A program made the translations under genes and the position numbers. DNA of 64,000 nucleotides from Thiorhodovibrio frisius (GTDB lineage: Bacteria; Pseudomonadota; Gammaproteobacteria; Chromatiales; Chromatiaceae), in NCBI RefSeq assembly GCF_033954835.1, contig NZ_CP121471.1, positions 186,001 through 250,000 of the forward strand, read 5' to 3'. This document shows positions 53,234 to 60,692 of this stretch, piece after piece (the first letter of the stretch is position 1; every line of letters starts with the position of its first letter). The notes under the pieces are model-generated. The model saw nothing but the letters and a program-made list of their open reading frames with translations, was not told the origin of the DNA and did not search any database.

Positions 53234-54115
53234 ATGAGCCACGACCAGAATTTCAAAAACCTCATCCTCGACTACCCACGCCAGGCCATTGAGTTTGCCG
53301 CCGCGAGCGAAGCGGCGCGGCTGGGCGAGGACGTTCGCATCCTGCCGCTGCGCGAGGAACAGCTGAAGGAACGTCTTGGCGAGCGCTTTCGCGAACTCGA
53401 CGTGCCACTGTTGCTCGAATGGCCCGATGGGCGCCGCCAGGCGCTGCTGTTTGTGTTCGAGGAAGAAACCGAGCCCGGGCGCTTCTCCATCCATCGTCTC
53501 GGCCACTACTGTCTGGACCTCGCCGAGCTTTACCACACCGAGCGCGTGGTGCCGGTGGTCATCTTTCTGCACCCTGGACAGTTCCGCGAGACGCTCAGCC
53601 TGGGCAGCGACACGCGCGTGTATCTTCAGTTCAGCTATCTGGCCTGGCCGTTGTTCGGGCTCAAGGCGAGGGATTATTTCGACAGCCCCAACCTGGTCGC
53701 CCGCCTGAACCTGCCCAACATGCAGTATGCGCCCGAAGAGAAAGTCGACGTCTACGCCCAAGCCGTGCGCGGCCTGCGCACGCTGGAACCCGACCGCGAG
53801 CGCCAGATCAAATATCTCGACTTTGTCGACATCTATGCCAACCTCAACGAAGATGAACGCCAGCGTTACCAGCAAGACTATGCCGAGGAGATCAAGACCA
53901 TGAGCGCGTTTGCCGATCGGTTTATTGAGCAGGGGATGCAGCAGGGAATGCAGCAGGGCGAAGCCGCCATTCTGATGCGCCTGTTCACGCGAAAGTTCGG
54001 TTCTGATTCAGCCGAGACCTACCGCCCGCGTATCGAATCCGCCGAGCCCGAGCAACTGGAGGCCTGGTCCGAGCGCATCCTCACCGCTGAAACGCCGGAG
54101 ACTCTCTTTCACTGA
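53234..54115 (+). CDS. Rpn-family nuclease, SHDQNF group, copy 3
   Basis: This 293-residue protein has two QQG units (EQGMQQGMQQGEA). Same domain order as the other copies. Small differences (YHTERVVPVV, KVDVYAQAVRG) place it between copies 1 and 4. Confidence 0.85.
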   Translation: MSHDQNFKNLILDYPRQAIEFAAASEAARLGEDVRILPLREEQLKERLGERFRELDVPLLLEWPDGRRQALLFVFEEETEPGRFSIHRLGHYCLDLAELYHTERVVPVVIFLHPGQFRETLSLGSDTRVYLQFSYLAWPLFGLKARDYFDSPNLVARLNLPNMQYAPEEKVDVYAQAVRGLRTLEPDRERQIKYLDFVDIYANLNEDERQRYQQDYAEEIKTMSAFADRFIEQGMQQGMQQGEAAILMRLFTRKFGSDSAETYRPRIESAEPEQLEAWSERILTAETPETLFH

Positions 54116-54208
54116 GGCTGGAATCTTGCCAATCTCCGTCTTTGCGATTGGCGCCAGGTATTGGCTATCGCCGGTTGAGATCGACCTGCCGTCAATCCGT
54201 CCGGAGAA

Positions 54209-54277
54209 CCAAGGGGCTCGAATTAGCTTCCTAAGTTAACCGCTTCAAGCCACGGTTCGCACCGATGCCGGTCAAAT
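54209..54277 (+). repeat. Repeat B copy 11
   Basis: CAAGGGGCTCGAATTAGCTT then CTAAGTTAACCGCTTCAAGC, a diverged long form upstream of the methyltransferase. Confidence 0.7.
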
Positions 54278-54288
54278 CCCGCCCCTGG

Positions 54289-54821
54289 GCTGCGGCACGC
54301 GCTGCATTCCAGGATTTGTGCATGTCGATGGCCAGGCGCATCCGCATGTCGATCTGGTTGCCGATGTGGGCCGGTTGGAGATGATTCCGGATGCCACGGC
54401 CGATCTGATCTATGCCTCCCATGTGCTGGAGCACTTCGGGCGCTGGGAGTTTCGCGCCGTGCTGGCTGAATGGCGCCGGGTGCTCAAGCCCGGTGGCGTG
54501 CTGCGTTTAGCCGTGCCGGACTTCGCCGCCTGTGCCAAGCTGTACTATGAACGCGGCCTGGCCGATGGCCTGAACGGCCTGATCGGGCTGATCGGGCTGA
54601 TCTGCGGCGGGCAGCGCGATGGGATGGATTACCACAAGATGATCTTCGACGAGCCCTTCCTGAAACACGAGCTGCTCGGGCTGGGCTTTAAGAACATCCG
54701 CCGCTGGGACTGGCAGGCGACCGAACATGCGGGAGTGGATGACTATTCGCAGTGCTATCTTCCGCATTTGGACAAGCAGGTGGGGACGCTGATGAGCTTG
54801 AATCTGGAGGGGACGCGGTGA
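54289..54821 (+). CDS. SAM methyltransferase, most complete copy (start lost)
   Basis: The frame opens at LGCGTRCIPGFVHVDGQAHP (motif I), followed by VDLVADVGRLEMIPDATADL, IYASHVLEHFGRWEFRAVLA, RVLKPGGVLRLAVPDFAACA and the C-terminus. No ATG precedes LGCG because repeat B lies just upstream; the first ATG inside (54318) would remove the SAM loop. GLIGLIGLI is a 12- to 24-bp tandem duplication. Truncated copies lie at 41830, 49606 and 56330. Confidence 0.65.
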
Positions 54822-54861
54822 GAATGGGCATGCCCTCTTTTCACTCGCAGCGTGGCACAGG

Positions 54862-55157
54862 ATGCGTGTGATTTCTAAGAAGCCGCTGCGCGAGTTTTGG
54901 CAGCGTCATCCGCAATCGCGGGCGTCGCTGGAGGAGTGGTTTCGCAAGGCGAGCGCCATGCGGGCTGATTCCTTCGCACAACTGCGCGCGACCTTTGCCA
55001 GTGCCGACTATGTGGATGGATTTACCATCTTTGATATTGGCGGCAATCGCTATCGCATCGCATCGCCGCCGTGGTGCACTACGACGGCCAACGCCTGTAT
55101 GTCCGGCAGGTGATGACCCATGCTGAGTATGATCGCAATCACTGGAGACGACCATGA
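54862..55157 (+). pseudogene. higB: higB toxin, frameshifted copy
   Basis: MRVISKKPLREFWQRHPQSR to GGNRYRIA, then an extra GCATC (CGCATCGCATCGCC) shifts the frame compared with 42249. The rest of the gene is present in the other frame. Confidence 0.82.
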
Positions 55158-55413
55158 ATGCACCCTTTTCGATGCAGCAACTCGTGCCGGCCTGGCAATA
55201 TCCCTGCAGGCGGTTGCGCCGCTGACGCATATCAACAACGACGCGGAGTACACGCGCATGACCGAGCTGTTGCACGAGCTGCTCGATGTCGTGCGCGACG
55301 ATGCGCACCACGCGCTCTACTCCCTGGTGGCGGTGGTGGGTGATCTAATCGAAACCTATGAGCGGGATCAGGAGCCCGTCCTGGATGGCGAGAATTCGCA
55401 ATGGTTGAACTGA
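55154..55413 (+). pseudogene. higA-like antitoxin, frameshifted copy
   Basis: MNAPFSMQQLVPAWQ is followed by a 2-bp insertion (CAATATCCCTGCAGG against CAATCTCTGCAGG). The remainder (LQAVAPLTHINNDAEYTRMT) lies in another frame and ends as at 42793. Confidence 0.8.
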
Positions 55414-55521
55414 GTGGCTGGACGCCTTCCGAGCGGGCCTACCTGCTCGACGACCTCTGCCGCACTTACGCCCGCGCCTCGGCCAACGAAGGCTGGTTCA
55501 GCCAATCCGCAATTCAATCCG
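55401..55521 (+). pseudogene. CmcI family gene, N-terminal fragment
   Basis: MVELSGWTPSERAYLLDDLC and ASANEGWFSQS match the 42781 product, then repeat A takes over. Confidence 0.82.
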
Positions 55522-55549
55522 CAATTCCGGGGACAGTATACTTAATTCC
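55522..55549 (+). repeat. Repeat A copy 10, uninterrupted
   Basis: CAATTCCGGGGACA directly followed by GTATACTTAATTCC. This is the empty target site for the introns and the IS1111 element, and the left end of a RAYT. Confidence 0.88.
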
Positions 55550-55621
55550 TAGACGAAGACCGCAAAATGGGGCTATAGTTTTGCCAAGTCTTTGTGACTA
55601 AGGTCAGACATCGGCGAAACA

Positions 55622-56320
55622 ATGGCAAGACTCCCGAGAGTGGTGGTTCCGGGGTTGCCGCATCATGTAACGCAGCGCGGCAATCGACGGCAGCAGACGT
55701 TTTTTAGCGATGACGACTATGCGGAGTATCGTCGCTTGCTCTCGCTGTCCTGTCGTGCCTGCGAAACGCGGGTGTTGGCCTACTGCTTCATGCCCAATCA
55801 TGTGCATCTGATTCTGGTGCCCGCGACGGAGTTTGGTTTGCGGGATGCGTTGGGTGAAGCCCATCGGCGCTACACCCGGATGATCAATTTTCGCCAAGGC
55901 TGGCGCGGGCACCTGTGGCAGGAACGGTTCCACTCGTTCGTCATGGATGAGCGGCATTTGATCGGCGCTGCCCGATATGTGGAGCTGAATCCCGTGCGCG
56001 CTCGCCTGTGCCAACGGCCAGAGGATTGGGAGTGGTCGAGTGCGCGGGCGCATTTGGCGGGAGCGGATGATGCGTTTGCCCAAGTCGCGCCGCTGTTGGA
56101 GCTCATCTCAGATTGGCGCCGTTTCCTTGGCGAACCGGATGACAGGGATACCGTCGAAGCCCTGCACGCCCATGCTCGTACCGGGCGCCCGCTCGGTGGG
56201 GAGGACTTTGTCGAAGCGCTGGAGCAGCGCCTGGGTCGTGCGCTTAAGCGCCAAAAGCCTGGACCAAAGCCACGCCAACGGGAGAGGGAAACGCGGGACC
56301 TGTTCGACACCGGCGCTTAA
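55622..56320 (+). CDS. REP-associated tyrosine transposase (RAYT), copy 5
   Basis: This 232-residue protein has the same sequence as copy 4. Its left end is the intact repeat A and its right neighbour is the truncated methyltransferase. It is the cleanest RAYT unit in the window. Confidence 0.92.
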   Translation: MARLPRVVVPGLPHHVTQRGNRRQQTFFSDDDYAEYRRLLSLSCRACETRVLAYCFMPNHVHLILVPATEFGLRDALGEAHRRYTRMINFRQGWRGHLWQERFHSFVMDERHLIGAARYVELNPVRARLCQRPEDWEWSSARAHLAGADDAFAQVAPLLELISDWRRFLGEPDDRDTVEALHAHARTGRPLGGEDFVEALEQRLGRALKRQKPGPKPRQRERETRDLFDTGA

Positions 56321-56329
56321 GCCTGGCCG

Positions 56330-56590
56330 GCCTCCCATTTGCTGGAGTCCTTCGGGCGCAGGGACTTCCGCGCGGTGCTCGCCGAATGGCGCCGGGTGCT
56401 GAAACCCGGCGGCTTGCTGCGCCTAGCCGTACCCGACTTCGCCGCCTGTGCCAAGCTATATCATGAACGCGGGCTGGCCGATGGGCTGAACGGGCTGATC
56501 TGGGGCGGCCAGCGTGATGGGATGGACTATCACAAGATGATCTTCGACGAGCCCTTCCTCAAGCATGAGCTGCAAGGGCTGGGCTTCTGG
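56330..56590 (+). pseudogene. SAM methyltransferase, truncated at both ends
   Basis: Duplicate of 49606-49866, differing by D to Y (GMDYHKMIFDEPFLKHELQG) and a few bases; cut by RAYT and repeat B. Confidence 0.82.
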
Positions 56591-56667
56591 ACATTTGGGG
56601 CCAGGCTCGAATTAATTCACTCAGTTAACCCCCTCAAGCCGCGGCAGGCGCCGATGCCGGTCAAAGC
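56589..56667 (+). repeat. Repeat B copy 12, long form
   Basis: GGACATTTGGGGCCAGGCTC and onwards, as at 49866. Confidence 0.78.
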
Positions 56668-56701
56668 CGATCTAAACCTGCACCTGTCGGGGCGAATCGG
56701 C

Positions 56702-56713
56702 TAGACTCGTCCC
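56702..56713 (+). promoter_or_regulatory. CTANACT-N6-ATG box before Rpn copy 4
   Basis: CGGCTAGACT, six bases, ATG 56714. Confidence 0.5.
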
Positions 56714-56765
56714 ATGAGCGCCAAGCCCCAAATGGCCAACAACGGCACGCGGATATGGGACCCCG

Positions 56766-57659
56766 ATGAGCCACGACCAGAACTTCAAGAACCTCATCCT
56801 CGACTACCCACGCCAGGCCATTGAGTTTGCCGCCGCGAGCGAAGCGGCCCGGCTGGGCGAGGAGGTGCGCATCCTGCCGCTGCGCGAGGAGCAGTTGAAG
56901 GAACGTCTTGGTGATCGCTTTCGCGAGCTCGACGTACCACTGTTGCTCGAATGGCCCGACGGGCGCCGCCAGGCACTGCTGTTTGTCTTCGAGGAAGAAA
57001 CCGAGCCCGGGCGCTTCTCCATCCATCGTCTGATCCACTATTGCGTGGACATCGCCGAACTCTACCAGACAGAGCGGGTAGTGCCGGTGGTGATCTTCCT
57101 GCACCCCGGGCAGTTCCGCGAGACGCTCAGCTTGGGCAGCGACACGCGCGTGTATCTGCACTTCAGCTATCTGGCCTGGCCGCTCTTTGGGCTCAAGGCG
57201 CGGGATTATTTTGATAGTCCCAACCTGGTTGCTCGGTTGAACCTGCCGAACATGCAGTATGCGCCCGAGGAGAAGGTCGACGTCTACGCCCAAGCCGTAC
57301 GCGGTTTGCGCACGCTGGAACCCGACCGCGAGCGTCAGATCAAATATCTCGACTTTGTCGACATCTATGCCAACCTCAACGAAGATGAACGCCAGCGTTA
57401 CCAGCAAGACTATGCCAAGGAGATCGAGACCATGAGCGCGTTTGCCGATCGGTTTATTGAGCAGGGAATGCAGCAGGGGATGCAGCAGGGGATGCAGCAG
57501 GGCGAAGCCGCCATTCTGATGCGCCTCTTCACGCGAAAGTTCGGTCCTGATTCAGCCGAGACCTACCGCCCGCGTATCGAATCCGCCGAGCCCGAGCAAC
57601 TGGAGGCCTGGTCCGAGCGCATCCTCACCGCTGAAACGCCGGAGACCCTCTTTCACTGA
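56766..57659 (+). CDS. Rpn-family nuclease, SHDQNF group, copy 4
   Basis: This 297-residue protein has three QQG units (EQGMQQGMQQGMQQGEA). The N-terminal half is nearly identical to copy 2, but the C-terminal half (NLNEDERQRYQQDYA, MRLFTRKFG) follows copy 3, so it looks recombinant. Confidence 0.85.
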   Translation: MSHDQNFKNLILDYPRQAIEFAAASEAARLGEEVRILPLREEQLKERLGDRFRELDVPLLLEWPDGRRQALLFVFEEETEPGRFSIHRLIHYCVDIAELYQTERVVPVVIFLHPGQFRETLSLGSDTRVYLHFSYLAWPLFGLKARDYFDSPNLVARLNLPNMQYAPEEKVDVYAQAVRGLRTLEPDRERQIKYLDFVDIYANLNEDERQRYQQDYAKEIETMSAFADRFIEQGMQQGMQQGMQQGEAAILMRLFTRKFGPDSAETYRPRIESAEPEQLEAWSERILTAETPETLFH

Positions 57660-57675
57660 GGCTGGAATTTCGCCA

Positions 57676-58602
57676 ATCCACATCCGTGACATCACCCGGC
57701 TGGATGATGCCGCCCTGGCGCAGTGCATCCAGACCGAACAGATCGACGTCCTAATCGACCTCTCCGGCCATACCGCCGGCTCACGCCTGAGCGTCTTCGC
57801 CCACCGCCCCGCGCCGGTGCAACTGAGCTGGCTGGGCTACTTCGCCACCACCGGACTCACCACCCTGGACGCCGTGCTGCTCGACCCCTGGCACGCCCCG
57901 GAAGGCACCGAGGCCCAGTTCGTCGAGCCCATCCTGCGCCTGCCAGCCGGACGCTGGTGCTACCAACCGGTGCCCTGGGCGCCCAAGGAACTCTCGCCAC
58001 CGCCGGCTGAACGCAACGGGTGGATCACCTTCGGCAGCTTCAACAACACCGCCAAGTACCATGCGGAGGTCTTTGCACTCTGGGCGCGCGTGCTCAATGC
58101 GGTCCCCGGCTCGCGCCTGATCCTCAAATGGCGCACCTTCAACGATGCTGCCCTCAAGGCCGTGGTGAGAGAGGTTTTCCAAGGGCAGGGCATCGCTGCT
58201 GAACGCATCGAGCTGCGCGGTCCGTCCTTTCACAAGGAAGTCCTGCAGCAATATGCTGACATTGACATCGCCCTTGATCCCTTCCCCTTCACCGGCGGCC
58301 TGACCAGCTGCGAAGCGCTGTGGATGGGCGTGCCCGTGATCACCTGGCCGCAATCGCGAGTGGTCAGTCGCCAGACCCATGCCCTGCTGCATCAGATCGG
58401 CCTGCCGGAGTGCTCCGTAAAAGACCCTGATGCGTTTGTGCGCCTGGCCGGCGACCTGGCTGCGGACCCCGCGCGCTTGCATGAGCTGCGCCAGGGGCTC
58501 AGGGCGCGGATGCAAGGCTCGACGTTGATGGATGCGGTCGGGTTTACGCGCGGTCTGGAGCACGCACTGATCGCGCTGTATCGGCAGATTGATTCCGGCT
58601 AA
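57676..58602 (+). pseudogene. GT41 SPINDLY-type transferase, 5'-truncated, variant middle
   Basis: Identical to 50925 up to FGSFNNTAK, then YHAEVFALWARVLNAVPGSR and ALKAVVREVFQGQGIAAERI replace the other paralogues' sequence; the tail (ELRQGLRARMQGS) is again shared with 50925. Its stop overlaps the convergent HTH gene. Confidence 0.8.
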
Positions 58603-58949
58603 GCGGTCAGAATCCGAAACTCGGTGGCTTTGGCAATGGGACGCACATGGCGCTTCTCCCGCTGCATATCGACAATGCCGTAGTTGGACAGGGTCTTGAG
58701 GGTACGCGACAGGTTGCCGGGTTTGCGCCCGGTGGCTTCGGCCAGCGCTGTAATCGACTCTGGTTGGGTCTCACTGATGACCTTCAGCAGTGCTCGGTTG
58801 TCATCGCTCAACACTTCGGCCAGCGACTTCATCGAGGTGAACCAGACCTTGGGATCACCGGGCTTGGGCCGGTACTCACCTCGGGCGATGGCCAGCATCC
58901 GAGCACGGATTTTCTCCTGCGGCATGATCCCGATCACAATGGCCTTCAT
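58599..58949 (-). CDS. TumA-like antitoxin (HVO_A0114-type HTH protein)
   Basis: This 116-residue protein from ATG 58949, with GGAGG at 58962-58966. KVWFTSMKSLAEVLSDDNRA, LLKVISETQPESITALAEAT and GRKPGNLSRTLKTLSNYGIV form a winged helix. Such proteins pair with TumE (DUF6516) toxins encoded just upstream; here only the last ~20 toxin codons remain. A mutated copy lies at 15823. Confidence 0.75.
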   Translation of the reverse strand: MKAIVIGIMPQEKIRARMLAIARGEYRPKPGDPKVWFTSMKSLAEVLSDDNRALLKVISETQPESITALAEATGRKPGNLSRTLKTLSNYGIVDMQREKRHVRPIAKATEFRILTA

Positions 58950-59020
58950 CGTTGTTGAACCTCCAGCAGCACGCGATCCACGTCTGCGAAAAAGTCTGTC
59001 AGCAGTTGGTGGGCATCCTG
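58950..59020 (-). pseudogene. TumE-like toxin, C-terminal remnant
   Basis: The minus strand reads DAHQLLTDFFADVDRVLLEV just before the TumA start. Repeat A cuts it at 59021. Confidence 0.55.
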
Positions 59021-59060
59021 GAATTCCGGGGACAATTCCGGGGACAGTATACTTATTTCC
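59021..59060 (+). repeat. Repeat A copy 11 with duplicated left half
   Basis: GAATTCCGGGGACA, then AATTCCGGGGACA and GTATACTTATTTCC; a tandem left end at one junction. Confidence 0.8.
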
Positions 59061-59098
59061 CAGACTGATCCCGCCTGACCACAGGCTCCCACCATTCA

Positions 59099-59130
59099 GC
59101 CCCCGGGGTTCGCGCCTTGGGGGCATTTTT
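59099..59130 (+). terminator. Rho-independent terminator-like hairpin
   Basis: GCCCCC (59099-59104) and GGGGGC (59119-59124) pair around a 14-base loop and are followed by ATTTTT. No intact upstream plus-strand gene reads into it, so it is probably a relic. Confidence 0.55.
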
Positions 59131-59185
59131 GTGCGGCTGTCTTAGCCAGCGCTGCCGCCCCTACCCGAACCCCCGGCCAATTGGC

Positions 59186-59197
59186 TAGACTCTGGGC
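59186..59197 (+). promoter_or_regulatory. CTANACT-N6-ATG box before 59198
   Basis: TTGGCTAGACT, six bases, ATG 59198. Confidence 0.5.
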
Positions 59198-59445
59198 ATG
59201 AGCAAAGAGCAACGCATCCCCTGGCACAAACTCTTGGGCCGGGCGCGCTGAGCGAGCTTGACCCAGAAGAGGTTCTGCAATGTTACGCCCCTGAGGATCG
59301 GTTGAAGGGGCTTGCTCCCGAGGACCGGTTGAAGGGGCTTGACGCAGACGTGGTGCTCAAGCGCTACGATCTCGAGGATCGGCTGAAGGGACTCGATCCA
59401 GCCACCATCGAAGCCTGGCTGGCCAAAGTGCGCCGCGATCACTGA
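59198..59445 (+). pseudogene. Internally deleted relative of the 10659 gene
   Basis: MSKEQRIPWHKLLGRAR stops at TGA 59249. Another frame then gives LSELDPEEVLQCYAPEDRLK and several RLKGL repeats, ending IEAWLAKVRRDH. About 200 codons of the middle are gone. Confidence 0.8.
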
Positions 59446-59655
59446 GCTAAACCTTGCCCCAGGCTGTTACAGCCAGCTGTGGTGTGGCATCAGGCCACGC
59501 GATGCGCACAAAAAGGGAGCCACGGATCAAGGGATCGGCTAGGACATTTGGGGCCAGGCTCGAATTCATTTCGCACGCCAACCCCCTCAAGCCGCGGCAG
59601 GCGCCGATGCCGGTCAAACCCTATCGGGAGCCTGCCGCTGTCGAGGTGAATCGGC
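59446..59655 (+). repeat. Spacer with repeat B copy 13, long form
   Basis: The long B unit occupies about 59542-59618 (GGACATTTGGGGCCAGGCTC). The rest holds no recognisable gene. Confidence 0.7.
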
Positions 59656-59667
59656 TAGACTCGTCCC
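59656..59667 (+). promoter_or_regulatory. CTANACT-N6-ATG box before Rpn copy 5
   Basis: CGGCTAGACT, six bases, ATG 59668; the leader frame stops after five codons. Confidence 0.5.
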
Positions 59668-59719
59668 ATGAGCGCCACGCCCTAGATGGCCAACACCGGC
59701 ACGCGGACAGGGAGCCCCA

Positions 59720-60636
59720 ATGAGCCACGACCAGAATTTCAAAAACCTCATCCTCGACTACCCACGCCAGGCGATTGAGTTTGCCGCCGCGAGCGAAGCG
59801 GCGCGGCTGGGCGAGGACGTTCGCATCCTGCCGCTGCGCGAGGAACAGCTGAAGGAACGTCTTGGTGATCGCTTTCGCGAGCTCGATGTGCCACTGTTGC
59901 TCGAATGGCCCGATGGGCGCCGCCAGGCGCTGCTGTTTGTGTTCGAGGAAGAAACCGAGCCCGGCGCTTCTCCATCCATCGCCTGATCCACTATTGCGTG
60001 GACATCGCCGAACTCTACCAGACAGAGCGGGTAGTGCCGGTGGTGATCTTCCTGCACCCCGGACAGTTCCGTGAGTCGCTCAGCCTGGGCAGCGACACGC
60101 GCGTGTATCTGCACTTCAGCTATCTGGCCTGGCCGCTCTTTGGGCTCAAGGCGCGGGATTATTTTGATAGTCCCAATCTGGTGGCGCGGTTGAATCTGCC
60201 CAACATGCACTATGCGCCCGAGGAGAAGGTCGAGGTCTACGCCCAAGCCGTGCGCGGCCTGCGCACGCTGGAACCCGACCGCAAACGTCAGATCAAATAT
60301 CTGGACTTTGTCGACATCTATGCCAACCTCAACGAAGATGAACGCCAGCGTTACCAGCAAGACTATGCCGAGGAGATCAAGACCATGAGCGCGTTTGCCG
60401 ATCGGTTTATTGAGCAGGGGATGCAGCAGGGAGTGCAGCAAGGGGTGCAGCAGGGTTTGCAGCAGGGTTTGCAGCAGGGCGAAGCCCGGACAATCCTTCG
60501 CTTGCTTGATCAAAAATTTGGCCCCGAGGCCGCGCAGGCGCACCGCGCGCGCATTGAAGCGGCTGAGCCCGAGCAACTGGAGACCTGGCTCGATCGCATC
60601 CTCACCGCCGAGACCCTCGAGACGATTTTTCACTGA
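59720..60636 (+). pseudogene. Rpn-family nuclease, SHDQNF group, copy 5, frameshifted
   Basis: One G is missing from GAGCCCGGGCGC near 59962, so MSHDQNF...EEETEPG ends early at 59986 and the rest (RFSIHRLIHYCVDIAELYQT onwards) lies in another frame. The QQG tract is the longest (five units). The tail (ILRLLDQKFGPEAAQAHRAR) differs from the other copies. Confidence 0.82.
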
Positions 60637-60692
60637 CTTTGAAATGGCTAACGTGTCTTGCCGCAACCTGAGCGCGAATCGATGACCCTTCG

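Larger units (their letters stand above)
55536..58058 (+). repeat. Segmental duplication, second copy
   Basis: Copy of 48812-51308 without the upstream intron. It ends inside GT41 where the paralogues diverge (AACACCGCCAAG). Confidence 0.85.

Noticed and set aside
9317-59060. Repeat A considered as integron attC sites with TA gene cassettes
   Set aside because: No integrase gene, no attC-type imperfect palindrome with GTT core, and insertions occur on both strands with gene truncations. RAYT ends explain the repeats better.
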